Notes under the pieces: generated by a model
What the model saw: only the letters and a program-made list of their open reading frames with translations
Database searches by the model: none
Told to the model about the DNA's origin: nothing
Translations under genes and position numbers: made by a program
In this document: positions 49,067 through 60,594 of the stretch, piece by piece
How the letters are laid out: each line of letters starts with the position of its first letter
How positions within the stretch are numbered: position 1 is the first letter of the stretch
DNA from: Haliclona indistincta
Lineage: Eukaryota > Porifera > Demospongiae > Haplosclerida > Chalinidae
Length of the DNA stretch: 64,000 nucleotides
Assembly: GCA_964017065.1 (NCBI GenBank)
Contig: OZ024789.1
Coordinates: forward strand, 4,962,018 to 5,026,017
Direction: 5' to 3'

Positions 49067-52000
49067 ATGGGTACTAGTAGCAGTAAATTAGCGGCTAACG
49101 AATCGGCTAACGCTATCAAGCAAAGTGAGTAAAAAGCTGTTGAACTCGTCTGTATGCATGATGGCTGAATTTTATAGGTACCCCTCCCACACTGTTAAAG
49201 CTCAAGACAATGAAAGGAGCTGATGGTAAACCACTGAAGATAGTTCAAATAATTGCTGCTCATGACTACACAACATTCGGTATGTGTCTCCTACAAGATG
49301 AGAATGGAGAAGAGGTTGCTCTCATTGAGAAGGACCATATCATCAGAGGTGCTGTGAGTGTCACAGAGGCCATCCTCCAGAAATGGCTGACAGGTGATGC
49401 ACCTACTCGTACATATCAACACTTGATAGAGTGTCTCAGACAGTCTGAACTGGGTGCACTTGCTGAGCTCATTGCGAACACATGTACAATTGATGAACAA
49501 GGTATATGTTTGATATAATTGATGTGCAATTGTGCATGCCATTGAATGTTTTGTTACTTTACGATACAGATTTTCCAACCACCCCACAAGCAACAGAACC
49601 AGTGACTACACAAGATCGTTCTTCTGTACAACTGCCAGTGTTAACTGTCCTTCAACCAACTACAGCACAAAATTCTGTCTGCTTACCACCCTCGAATTCT
49701 TTAAGAGCATCTCAAAGAACTGAACAAGCAATTCAAGATTCTATTTCTTTCAGCTCTTATGCATCTCATCTCAGAAGATTATACACATCTATGTCTCAGA
49801 GCCACACCTCCCAACATTGGCGTCAACTCCCACGATGTGAATTTGTCCAGCTAGCAATGATTGGTAGCGAGAGACAACGACGTGGAAACAGAGAGGAGGA
49901 AATGGTCAGACTGGCACAGCAAGGAAGAATAGAAACTATTCAAAGTTACAAGGAACCAATTGATCTTAACAACATCTTTGCATCGCAGCCACTAGTTATG
50001 CTACCACCTCCTCCTCATACAAGAGTAATACTTATTGAAGGAGCCCCAGGAGGAGGAAAGAGCATACTTGCTCTTCACATTTGCCATAGATGGGCTCAAG
50101 GTGATGTTATTTGTTCTTTGGGCAGATTTGATCTAGTCATTCTTGCTTACTTACGTGATCAGGTAGTTCAGAATGCTACTACCTTGGCAGATATTCTACC
50201 AGCCCGCAATTTTGAACTATCTCAAATTGTTGCTTCTCAAATACAAAGTTGTGATGGACGGAATGTTCTTTTAGTTTTTGATGGATGGGATGAATTTCCA
50301 TATCATCTACAGACTAATTCACTTGTATCAACAATAATTCGACAGCCACACAAGCTCTTTCTTCATCAAACTACTGTTCTTATTACCTCTCGACCAGTGT
50401 CCTCAGGAAACCTGCTCCACTTAGCTGATCGACGAGTGGAGATCCTGGGATTCACTCAACGCCAGATTCGTGAGTACATTAAGAAAGCTTTGGATGGCAA
50501 CAGCACTCACATTCAGAAACTTATCCAGCATCTTGAAGAGCACCCAGTTATAGAAGGTTACTGCTATGTACCTCTGCATGTAGCAATACTGGTGCACATA
50601 TTCCTGACAATGAAGGGAGCCCTACCTACCACCCTCCATGAGCTTTTCTGTAATCTTGTACTCTGCAGCATAGCACGAGAACTAGAAACACATGAATCTG
50701 AAAGTAGTACACCTGTCTCTTGCTCACTAGATGACCTTCCTGATGAACTCAAATCTAAACTGAGTAATCTTAGTTTACTTGCATATGAGGGAGTGATGCA
50801 GGACAATGTAGTGTTTTATGAAAAGGATTTGAAACTAGTTGGCCTTCCAGCTGATTTACCATCTTTGGGCCTCCTCCAGGCTGTTGAGGGACTCACAATT
50901 CTCAGCAAATCTCTCTCATACAACTTTCTTCATCCCTCGGTTCAAGAGCTCCTTGCTGCTTATCATATATCACACATAGATTCTAGCAAACAATTGGAAG
51001 TATTTGAACGTATGTTTAGTAGTTCTCGGCTCCAAGCTGTGTTACATTACTACAGTGGCTTCACTAAACTTGCTAATCCAACAGTACGAGACTTTATATC
51101 TGAATACGCTCAACGACAGACTCATCTTAAAGATCTTCTTCCTTTGTTGCACTGCTTTTATGAAGCACAAGAGCCATCTCTATGCAAGATAGTTGCCTTT
51201 CACTTTTGTCAAAGTATTAATATCTCTGTTGAATTAAGTCCAATAGATTTCTTGGTTATTGGCTATGCAGTTGCTTCCTTAGTGTCTTCTGATGTACAGA
51301 TACATATTGAGATCCAGGATGAACTTGATCAACACAAGCTTAAGTTATTTCTAGATGAACTCTCAAAGTTTACTGTTAAAGTACCCACAACTGAAGCTTT
51401 TCCAAGGACACTTCGATTGGATCTTTGTAACAAGTCTCTAATTGTTTCTGAAAACTTAGCACTACTATCGTCTCACCTCAGTCAGTCGCTAATTATTACA
51501 AACCTTTGGATCAATCTTTGTCGATTTCGTTCTCATAATGGCCTCATACAGTTATGGGATGCACTACAGACCAACTGTTCTCTCACTGAACTGCACATTA
51601 CGGATGGGACAGTACAATTTGAGTGTAAAGACTATAGTTACGATTGTGGTTCAGCTCTCAAAAACATGCTCCAAGTTAACAAATCACTTTCTTGTCTTGA
51701 CTTTTGTAAAACTATCGGTTTTAGTTATGAAACTCGCTTCATCTTTCAAGGTCTTCAGCACAATACCACTATAGTTCACCTAAATCTCAGTAGCACAGGG
51801 CTTGTAGCTACAGAAGAGACTGCTCAGGCACTCACTACAATGCTTCAAGTCAACAAAACACTTACACACCTAGATCTATCTTCAAACCGAGATTTCTCAA
51901 TTTCAGGAGTTTACAGTATTTTTCAAGCTCTGCAGCACAATACCGCACTAGCGTTTTTAAATCTTAGTCGTACCACATGGACTGTTACAGATGATATCTC

Positions 52001-52298
52001 CGAGGCTTTTTTTGCGATGCTTCAAGTCAACAAGACACTGACACATCTCGATCTATCAAAAAACCCAAACTTTTCTGATTCAGGAGCTTGGATTGCTTCT
52101 CAAGGCCTTCGACATAATACCATACTACTCGATTTAAACCTTAGTGACACAGGAATAACAGATGAAGGAGCAGAGTATATTGCAGAGGCCCTCAATTACA
52201 ATTCTGCATTACAAAAACTCAATGTCTCTCATAATACCATTAATTCCTATGCAGTCTTAGTTGCATTATTAAACCATACTAGTCGAGTAGTGTCTTGA
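49067..52298 (+). CDS. NLR3: Death-NACHT-LRR receptor, intact
   Basis: Exons 49067-49124, 49178-49501 and 49570-52298 join in frame for about 1036 residues. Exon 1 reads MGTSSSKLAANES, an N-myristoylation-like start that NLR1 and NLR2 lack (MSTSSNK). Exon 2 is the Death domain. NACHT has Walker A GAPGGGKSI (the Lys-Ser pair is kept) and Walker B VLLVFDGWDEF; the winged-helix motif reads FLHPSVQELLAAYHIS. At least four clear LRRs follow (ATEETAQALTTMLQVNKTLT pattern). Well diverged from NLR1 outside short near-invariant blocks, so the unit is older. Predicted cytoplasmic, possibly membrane-anchored receptor; ligand unknown. It pairs divergently with GPKOW copy 3. Confidence 0.93.
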
Positions 52299-53289
52299 TC
52301 ATGCACTATCAAAAATCACTATCAAAATTCACTTGTGATATTAAAATAATTTTATTCTGATCTCGATTTTATTGCGTACTAGTGATTGGGTACTTTTACA
52401 CTTTTGAACATGTTCAGTTAGTGCAGTTATAGAATTTAGTTGATCTCCATTGGTACAATGCAAGCTAGTGTGTACGTATTGACTTGGGGCCTGGTGCGCC
52501 CACATTATAACCACGCCTCTGGCGTGGGAATTAACTGCGGTGCTGTTTATCTGTCACAATGGCTCAAGCAGCGAGTTCTGACACGAATGATCCCGGCAGG
52601 CAAAAGAGTAAGTAGAAAAGAGATATTCGCACACTAAAGTGATCCGGCGTTGACTTTGTGTAGCTCCTACTCTGCTGAAGCTGAAGACAATGAAAGGAGA
52701 ACCCCTAAAAATAGTTCAAAAGATTGCTACTCATGACTACACAACATTCGGTATGTGTCTCCTACAAGATGAGAATGGAGAAGAGGTTGCTCTCATTGAG
52801 AAGGACCATATCAACAGAGGTGCTGAGAATATCACACAGGCTATTCTCCAGAAATGGCTGAGAAGTGATGCACCTACTCATACATATCAACACTTGATAG
52901 AGTGTCTCAGACGGTCTGAACTGGGTGCACTTGCTGCAAGCATAGCTGTCTGTATCAATTTGCCACTAACAGGTTCAAAACATTGATGGTTAATCTTTAT
53001 GATTTCAGAAATATTGTTCGTGAGTAAAATAAATCAGCCATGTAGCATTTATTATTGTGCTTTTACATGGAATGCATGAGTGTGTTATGGCTATGTGCAA
53101 TCATGTAGAAGCAAAACTAACTGAGCTGAGCTAGCATCCTCAAAATATGATATTAAAATTCCATGCAACAAATGACTTGTTCAAAACACATATTATTGCA
53201 GTGTAGTTATGTTAGCACAGTGCATGCCTGATTTCCTTCTAAATAGTTGACTTTGTAATCACATGCATGTGCACACAAGCAATGAATAG

Positions 53290-53790
53290 CTATAGTTACT
53301 ACTGTTATAGTGATTTTATCACTCCTTGCAGCAGCTACAAAAGCGTAAAGCATGATCCATGCCTTATTTGGAAGACATTAGCTCTACAGTTTACACTTTT
53401 GGATTGCAAGAAGTATGTAATAATTATGTCTATGTTTACTAAAGACAATACAGTGCTTTTACTACTTCTTGCATTATAAAAGCGTCAACTGTAGAGCTAA
53501 TGTAATAAAACCTTCCAAATAAGGCACGGATCATGCTTTACACTTTTGTAGCTGATGCAAGGAGTAATAATACCGCTGTAGCTATAGAAAGCCTCAAAAC
53601 GCCTCAACGAGCAGCTCGACTATGTGAAGATAAGCTTAGCTGGCAAGTTGCAACAATATTATATGTATGCAAACGGTCGTGCACACGTACATACCAATTA
53701 ATACGTTAACAGCTGACGGTTCACGCTTCACGGTTTACGAGTTGCCATTGCAAGAAGTAATAAAACCACTATATTACTGAGTTTCTACTG
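53290..53790. mobile_element. Cluster of degenerate MITEs in NLR4 intron 2
   Basis: Three partial copies (about 53310-53425, 53445-53580 and 53730-53785), in both orientations, of the family seen intact at 31436-31587. Shared blocks include ccttatttggaag and ttgcaagaagta. Intron 2 is 929 bp here against 62-144 bp in the other NLRs, largely because of these and unique DNA. Confidence 0.6.
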
Positions 53791-56117
53791 TCATTACTGA
53801 CAATATCATATAATATGCAAATTTGATTATTGTCATGCAGGTTCCACTACCCTACATGGTAGTCAAAGCTATCTACCACCTACAAGTCCTTTAACAGCTA
53901 GCTAGCACTGACAAAGACACACCAGATGGTGGCTTTCTCACAAGCTATGCATCCTACCTCAAGGAACTATACACAGTGATGTCCCACAGCCAGTACACTT
54001 CCCAACATTGGACCCACCTCCCACTTTGTGAATTTGTTCAGTTATCAATGATTGATATTGGAGGACTACGACGTGGAGACAGAGAGGAGGAAATGGTCAG
54101 ACTGATCCAGCAAGGGAGAATAGAAAAAATCTTGTCTCAAAAGACTCCAGTCGATCTTGATAGCTTATTTCAAATGCCAACTAACCAAAGAGTAACACTC
54201 ATTGAAGGAGCTCCAGGAGGAGGAAAAAGTACACTTTTACTCCACATCTGCCAGAAATGGGCAAAAAATCTTTCACCTTGGGACAGGTATGACCTTGTGG
54301 TTCTTGTCTATTTACGTGATGAAGCCATTCAGAATGCTACTACCTTGGCTGAAATCCTACCAATTGATAACATACAAGTATCTCAAACAGTTGCCACTCA
54401 GATGGAAGCTACTCATGGACGCAATGTTCTTTTCATTTTTGATGGATGGGATGAATTTCCATTACATCTACAAGAAAACTCAATTGTGGCAACAATAATT
54501 AAAGAACCGCATAAAACTGCTCTTTATCGAAGTACTGTTCTTATTGCTTCTCGACCAATGCATTCAGGAAACCTGTTCCACGTAGCTGATCAACAAATAG
54601 AAATCTTAGGGTTCACTCACTACCAGATTCATGAGTATATCGAGAAAACATTAAGTGGTAAAAGCGCTCAAATTCAGAAGCTTGTTCAGCATCTTGAAGA
54701 GCACCCAGTTATAGAAGGTTACTGCTATGTACCTCTACATGTAGCAATACTGGTACACATATTCCTGACAATGAAAGGAGCTCTACCTACCACAGTTCAT
54801 AAGCTTTTCTGCGATCTTGTGCTCTGCTGCATAGTACGAGAATTAGAAACTCGTGAATTTAGGAAAATTACTAGTACATCTGCAATGAGTACACTAGATG
54901 ACCTTCCTAAATGCCTTAAGTCTAAGTTGAGCAATCTTTGTGTACTAGCGTTAAAGGGAATTTTAAGAGACAAAGTAGTGTTCTACCAAGAGGACTTGAG
55001 AAAATTCAAACTACCAGCAATCGTAACGACCATGGGGCTCCTCCAGGCTGTTGAGGGACTCACACTTGTCAACAAATCTCTCTCATACAACTTTCTTCAT
55101 CTCTCAATTCAAGAGCTTCTTGCTGCATATCGTATCTCACAAATGAAATCAAGAAAACAGGTGAAAAAATTTAAACGTATGGTTGGCAGTCCTCATTTTC
55201 ACGCTGTCTTACGTTACTACAGTGGTTTCACTAAACTTGCCAATCCAGCAATACAAAAATTTATCTTCGCTCATTTTCAAGACAAGTCATGTGTTGCAGA
55301 CCTTCTGCCTTTATTGCACTGCTTCTATGAAGCACAAGAGCCATCTTTGTGTAAAATTGTTGGTCCACAGTTTTCCCGAAGAATTGAAATAAATAGTTTT
55401 GAATTAGTTAGTTCAGTAGACTTTTTGGCCATTGGCTCTTCTCTTCTTACTTTGAACTCCAATTTTTCTCATCTTTGTCTTGATATTGAAATAGTGGACG
55501 AGCAAAAGCTAAAGTTGTTGTTGTTTGAACTATCGAATTGTCCAATTGGATTAACTGGTACCAAGTCAAACAAGCTGCAATTATAATTATTTTATTTCCG
55601 TATGCAAACTCTTAATGAAAAGGGAATAATGTCATTGGCATCTCATCTTAGGCAGTCACCAATCACTTGCATTTTATCAATCCAAAATTGTAGCTTTGAA
55701 TGCGATAATGGCCTGTTATATCTATGGGAAGCATTGCAGACCAACTCCTCTCTTACTGAACTTTATATTACATGTGGAGAAATAAAATGCAATGTGAATG
55801 ATGGTTTGGCTCTCAAAGAAATGCTGGAAATGAACAATTCACTCTCTTACCTCAACTTGTCAAACATGAACAGCGTTAACTTGGCAGCTACTTTCATTTA
55901 TCAAGGTCTTCAGCACAATACCACACTAGTACATTTGTTTCTCAGCAATATTGGACTAGAAGCTACAGAGGATACTGCTCAAGCACTCACAACAATGCTT
56001 CAAGTCAACAAAACACTTAAACTTCTCGATCTGTCAAGCAATGAATCTTTTTCAAATTCAGGAGCATACAGCATTTTTCAAGGTCTTCAGCAAAATGCTA
56101 CACTAGTTAACTTAAAT

Positions 56118-56395
56118 TTAATGGTGAGTTAATGAGGTTAACTTGGTTTAATGCATAGCACTCTAGGGATGACGGAGACAGCTGGTAAGCAGGGCTGAAA
56201 CATGTTGACAAGCATAGGACAGTTATCGGCTGTAGAATTGGTCAGAATGCGGCCGCTTGAGCATGGTAAACATGTACAAGTAAGCATGGGCGCAACGTGC
56301 ACAAAGCGTAAACAACCATCAGGGTTCACAGTATTTAAAGCCCAATGCTGAGTGTACTGCAACAAACAGTCTCACTCGAGCATTGTTCTTTCTCA
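56118..56395 (+). repeat. Split direct repeat A1
   Basis: 278 bp, matching A2 at 60795-61072 except one transition seen near 56237. Runs from taatggtgag to cattgttctttctca and abuts the gag ORF; likely carries the promoter. Confidence 0.85.
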
Positions 56396-56427
56396 TTTCT
56401 CATCCTCATTGGTCCACTAGACTGAAT

Positions 56428-57969
56428 ATGAGTTCCGAAACGCTCACCTCACTCTTGAAACTTCCGGTGGAGGTTCTACGCCTACGTTTGTCAGGGGCAA
56501 ACCTTGACATGAGCGGCTCCAAGAGAGATCGAGCCACCAGGTTGTACCACCACCTCCGCTCGAGGCCTCTTCCCGACCAGCGTCGGCGAAGATCTGACCA
56601 GCGTCAGCAGCAGCCTCAGCAATCCACCAGCTCAACCACACATTCAAGCGTTGCAGAGGAATCCCCAGGCGAGACCGACAACGACCAACTGCGGCAGAGT
56701 TCGGAAGACAGCGATTCCGGGTCCGACACCATCGCGCAAATCGACGAAGATGACCGTGCTGTCCATCGCCGCACTCGCCAGTCTACTAACGGCCCCCGTC
56801 TCGACGTCCCGACTAGGCGTCCTGACACCAGGGTCTCTAGGGAGGACACAACCCATCGCGGCAGCAGCAGGACGGCACCCGTGTCGAGAGGAGAACCACG
56901 CGGCCATCACCATCACAGCCCAGCTCCGCCCTCTCGCCGGTCACGCAGCTGCGAACGCCGAGGGAGCAGACACCACGGACGCCCCCGCCACCGGGTACCG
57001 CAGTCAAGCTACCACCCCGCGAGCCACAGGCACCGTAGCCGGTCTCCTCGGTCTCCTGTTCGCCGCACCCGTCCCCCTCGTTCGCAACGACGACGGCGCC
57101 GAGAGTCCAGCTCCAGCGACTCGGACTCCACGGTGGATTACAGGTGGCGATCCTCTTCCTCCTCATCATCCTCCTCCTCCTCTGAGAGCTCATCTTCGTC
57201 ACCCGATTCTCGTTCCCCCTCTCGGAGCCCGCGCAGCAGACGGCATAGACATCATCGCCGCCATTCCCGCAGGCACTACCAGGGGGAGCGCAGTTTTCGA
57301 TGGGCTCAAGGATCTTCACCCTTTGTATCCTGTGCTCCACCGCCGTCCGACCGGACTATCGCCAGGATCAGAAGGGGTAAGTACATTGACTTTGCTAACC
57401 TTCTCCCTAACACAGATGAGTCTATTCCTGTTCAAGCGGCAAGGGCTACAGAATCCAGACCTAGACACAAGCGCCCTCCTAAACGATCGGTGGTGGACTT
57501 CCAATCCTGGATGGAAGCCTGGAACATTTTTTTCCTCATCACTGCACACACCTCCCATTCCCAACACAGGTCCCCTGAGCTCCTCAAATACCAAGCTCTG
57601 ATGGGTCACCTCTTCTCGGCATACCCGACACCTGTCTGCATTAGATACGACCAACTGTTCCGGAGAGCGGCAGCGAGAGACCCCTCTCTGCGTTGGGATG
57701 CGTACAAGGAGGATCTGCTGATATGGTGTTCCACCTCGCGTTCCTTTCGGAAGAACATCACATCCCGTCTTGGACCCCCCTCAGCCAGCGCTGCAGGCGG
57801 GGCGCTCCAGCGAGCAACTCACAACGCCGATGGCAAAGAAATCTGCCTCCGTTACAACAAAGGCAACTGCACAAGAGGAGAAGAATGCAGGTTTGCACAC
57901 TGCTGCTGGCATGCCGGCTGCCGAGGTACTCACTCGGCTAAGTCATGCCCACTCCTGCCCGGTGTATGA
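56428..57969 (+). CDS. Ngaro ORF1: gag-like protein with SAP and CCCH finger
   Basis: 513 residues from the ATG at 56428 (MSSETLTSLLKLPVEVLRLR). Residues about 6-43 look like a SAP nucleic-acid-binding motif. The middle (about 50-300) is Arg/Ser- and His-rich and probably disordered. Residues about 473-491 form a CX7CX5CX3H finger (CLRYNKGNCTRGEECRFAH), followed by a second Cys/His cluster to the end. Such ORF1 proteins coat the RNA of DIRS/Ngaro elements. It overlaps ORF2, which is in the +1 frame. No stops interrupt it, consistent with recent activity. Confidence 0.8.
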   Translation: MSSETLTSLLKLPVEVLRLRLSGANLDMSGSKRDRATRLYHHLRSRPLPDQRRRRSDQRQQQPQQSTSSTTHSSVAEESPGETDNDQLRQSSEDSDSGSDTIAQIDEDDRAVHRRTRQSTNGPRLDVPTRRPDTRVSREDTTHRGSSRTAPVSRGEPRGHHHHSPAPPSRRSRSCERRGSRHHGRPRHRVPQSSYHPASHRHRSRSPRSPVRRTRPPRSQRRRRRESSSSDSDSTVDYRWRSSSSSSSSSSSESSSSSPDSRSPSRSPRSRRHRHHRRHSRRHYQGERSFRWAQGSSPFVSCAPPPSDRTIARIRRGKYIDFANLLPNTDESIPVQAARATESRPRHKRPPKRSVVDFQSWMEAWNIFFLITAHTSHSQHRSPELLKYQALMGHLFSAYPTPVCIRYDQLFRRAAARDPSLRWDAYKEDLLIWCSTSRSFRKNITSRLGPPSASAAGGALQRATHNADGKEICLRYNKGNCTRGEECRFAHCCWHAGCRGTHSAKSCPLLPGV

Positions 57970-59551
57970 GCTCCAGCGAGCTCATACCCCCTTACGACGC
58001 TCACAATTCGTGAGTGAGTTAGCAAGTCACCCTGACAAAGCCTTTGTATCTTGGCTGCTCCATTCAATTGACAATGGCGTATCCCTCGGCTACGCTGGCC
58101 CAAGAACCTCACAGATCTCCCCCAACCTCTCCTCCGCAAGAGTACACCCAGAGGTGATTGACCAGGAGCTAGCCAAAGAATGTGCAGCGGGACGCATTCT
58201 TGGTCCCTTCACAACCCCTCCATTCCCCAATCTTCGCTGTTCCGGGCTAGGGGTGGTACCAAAAAAGAATGGCAAGTGGCGGGTGATCATGCACCTGTCT
58301 GCTCCTCCAGGGAACAGCATCAACGACTTCATAGACCCACAGCAGTTCCCGATGCACTATTCGTCGGTGGACGATGCAGTCCGTCTCATCCTCAGGACGG
58401 GTCAAGGAGCCTTGATGGCAAAGGTTGACTTGAAAGCCGCCTTCAGAATGGTACCAGTACAGCGCACCGACTGGAACCTACTAGGGATCCACTGGAGAGA
58501 ACAATTCTACATTGACACTTGCCTTCCCTTTGGATGCCGTTCCTCTCCTTATCTCTTCAACCAGTTCGCTGAGGCCCTTCGCTGGATGCTGACTGAGAAC
58601 TACCACATCCACGCAATACACTACCTGGACGATTACTTCATGGTTGGTCCACCAGATTCACCGGTCTGCTCACAGGCAAAGGACAAAACACTGCAGCTCT
58701 GCCAATCACTAGGCATGCCTGTTGCCACGGACAAAGTCGAAGGACCATCTACTACTCTCACATTCCTGGGAATCGAGATAGATTCACAGCAACAGAAACT
58801 AAGACTTCCCACTGCTAAGCTTCAGGAGCTCTTAGTGGAACTAAATAGGTGGCAGGACCGCCGAAAAGCGACAAAACGGCAACTTTTATCACTGATCGGG
58901 AAGCTAGCTTTTGCCGCTAAAGTGGTTCCCGCTGGGAGACTATTCACAAGACGTTTGATCACCTTGTCCACATCCAAAAAGTGCTTACACCATCACATTG
59001 ACCTTTCCAGCAGAGCTCGTGCTGATATCAGGTGGTGGCAGCAATTTCTCCCATCATGGAATGGCAGGTCCATCTTCCTAGAAGAGGCTTGGACAGATGC
59101 GGAGGACTTAAAACTTTACACTGATGCCTCAGGCTCCAAAGGGTTCGGTGCATATTTTGATGGCGAATGGATTAGAGGTGACTGGCTCCCATCTCAACAA
59201 CTCCCACTCCGCTCCATTCAATGGCAAGAACTCTTTGCCATAGTGGCTGCAACCATGACCTGGCGCTCAAGGCTGAGAGGCAAGAAAATCCGCTTTAACT
59301 GTGACAACGAAGCCATTGTGAGAGCATGGCAGAAGAAGTCAGCCAAACATCCGCACTTGGTAGCCCTGTTCCGCCACCTATTCCTAGTAGCAGCTAGTGC
59401 AAACTTCACCATCTTCCTCCAACACATACCTGGCAAAGAGAACTCTATAGCTGATGCTCTGTCTAGGAACCAGATTAACCGTTTCTTTTCTCTTGTTCCT
59501 CAGGCAAACCCGAACCCCACCCCACTACCAGACGGACTCTCGCTACTGTGA
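57770..59551 (+). CDS. Ngaro ORF2: reverse transcriptase-RNase H
   Basis: About 590 residues overlapping the end of ORF1 in the +1 frame. The first ATG is at 57830, so translation probably depends on frameshifting or re-initiation. RT blocks: GVVPKKNGKWRVIMHL, AKVDLKAAFRMVPV, CLPFGCRSSPYLFNQFAEAL and the active-site YLDD (residues about 285-288 counted from 57770). RNase H follows, with acidic residues in LYTDASG (about 452), QELFA, NCDNEA and SIADALSR. Full-length and undamaged by eye. It makes the cDNA of the element, which is then circularised and integrated by the YR. Confidence 0.9.
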   Translation: MDPPQPALQAGRSSEQLTTPMAKKSASVTTKATAQEEKNAGLHTAAGMPAAEVLTRLSHAHSCPVYELQRAHTPLRRSQFVSELASHPDKAFVSWLLHSIDNGVSLGYAGPRTSQISPNLSSARVHPEVIDQELAKECAAGRILGPFTTPPFPNLRCSGLGVVPKKNGKWRVIMHLSAPPGNSINDFIDPQQFPMHYSSVDDAVRLILRTGQGALMAKVDLKAAFRMVPVQRTDWNLLGIHWREQFYIDTCLPFGCRSSPYLFNQFAEALRWMLTENYHIHAIHYLDDYFMVGPPDSPVCSQAKDKTLQLCQSLGMPVATDKVEGPSTTLTFLGIEIDSQQQKLRLPTAKLQELLVELNRWQDRRKATKRQLLSLIGKLAFAAKVVPAGRLFTRRLITLSTSKKCLHHHIDLSSRARADIRWWQQFLPSWNGRSIFLEEAWTDAEDLKLYTDASGSKGFGAYFDGEWIRGDWLPSQQLPLRSIQWQELFAIVAATMTWRSRLRGKKIRFNCDNEAIVRAWQKKSAKHPHLVALFRHLFLVAASANFTIFLQHIPGKENSIADALSRNQINRFFSLVPQANPNPTPLPDGLSLL

Positions 59552-60450
59552 ATGAGGAACTGGATAAACTGCTACAGCTAGCGGTATCCTCTTCCTCTGC
59601 CAACACATACCGCACGGGTCAGAGACAGTTTGTCCGGTTCTGCCATTCGATAGGAGCCCATCATTTACCGGCTACCAAGAAGACAGTGGCGCTGTTCGCT
59701 GCACACCTTGGCCGATCTGTCTCCCCCTCAACCATCAAGGTATACCTAGCTGCAGTATCCTTGTCCCATCGACAGGCGGGTCTCAGCAGTCCCTCCCGTC
59801 ACAACCCAGCTCTGCAGCTGGCACTAAGGGGTCTCACTAGACGGCAGGCTGGTGCAATTCGGCACGTGAGAGCACCTATCACTACAGGCATCCTCCAACT
59901 ACTCATCAGAACACTCCACCTAGCCAAGCCATGGTGCTACCTGGAGAGGTCCATGCTGGCAGCAGCACTCTGCCTGGGTTTCTACGGCTTCCTCAGAGGG
60001 GGTGAGCTGATGCCCCCAAACAAGCACACTTTTAACCCAAGGACCCACCCCACCTCAGCGGACATTAACCTCTCAGCAGAGGGACTCCAGTTTCTCATTA
60101 AGAGATCAAAGACGGATCAGCTGGGCAGAGGACATACGATTTCACTATTTAGAAGCACGGCTGCATTCTGTCCAGTAGCCATCATAGAAAACTACCTGGC
60201 TAGGCACAACCCAAGCCCCGACCGCCCTCTTTTCCTCCACTGCGACGGGACCCCGGTCTACATACGTCAATTCAGGGCTATGCTACGAGAGCTTCTCTCA
60301 CTAGCCGGGCTCCCTCCTGACGACTATAACACACACAGCCTCAGGATTGGAGCAGCTACTTCTGCGGCAAAAGAAGGAGTCTCTGCAAAAGTCATCAAAA
60401 AGCTGGGAAGGTGGCGCAGCAGGACCTACAAGCTGTACATACGGAACTAG
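59479..60450 (+). CDS. Ngaro ORF3: tyrosine recombinase
   Basis: The frame is open from 59479 to 60450 but has no ATG near its start; the recombinase sequence begins around NEELDKLLQLAVSSSSANTY. An N-terminal SAM-like core-binding region (about the first 110 residues) precedes the catalytic domain: first Arg in YGFLRGGEL, the HSLRIGAAT box with His and Arg, GRW, and the Tyr in YKLYIRN at the C-terminus. This matches phage-integrase-type YRs of DIRS-like elements. It overlaps the end of ORF2 in another frame by 73 nt. A good 3' splice site (ttctcttgttcctcag, ending 59502) just upstream suggests expression from a spliced RNA. Confidence 0.85.
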   Translation, partial: PFLFSCSSGKPEPHPTTRRTLATVNEELDKLLQLAVSSSSANTYRTGQRQFVRFCHSIGAHHLPATKKTVALFAAHLGRSVSPSTIKVYLAAVSLSHRQAGLSSPSRHNPALQLALRGLTRRQAGAIRHVRAPITTGILQLLIRTLHLAKPWCYLERSMLAAALCLGFYGFLRGGELMPPNKHTFNPRTHPTSADINLSAEGLQFLIKRSKTDQLGRGHTISLFRSTAAFCPVAIIENYLARHNPSPDRPLFLHCDGTPVYIRQFRAMLRELLSLAGLPPDDYNTHSLRIGAATSAAKEGVSAKVIKKLGRWRSRTYKLYIRN

Positions 60451-60594
60451 ACATTGTACTCCCTATCACTCTCCTGTCTTGCTCATCCTTTTATCTTCTG
60501 TTGTACCTTGTATCATTACTGTGAACCCCCAAAAAAAAAAAAAAATTTGCTGGTTAGTGATTCTAACGACGCAGCTGCGCCCTATTTGGAGAAA

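Noticed and set aside
56651..57601. 316-residue frame overlapping Ngaro ORF1
   Set aside because: Alternative frame of GC-rich, Arg/Ser-repeat coding sequence; no domain, while ORF1 has SAP and CCCH motifs.
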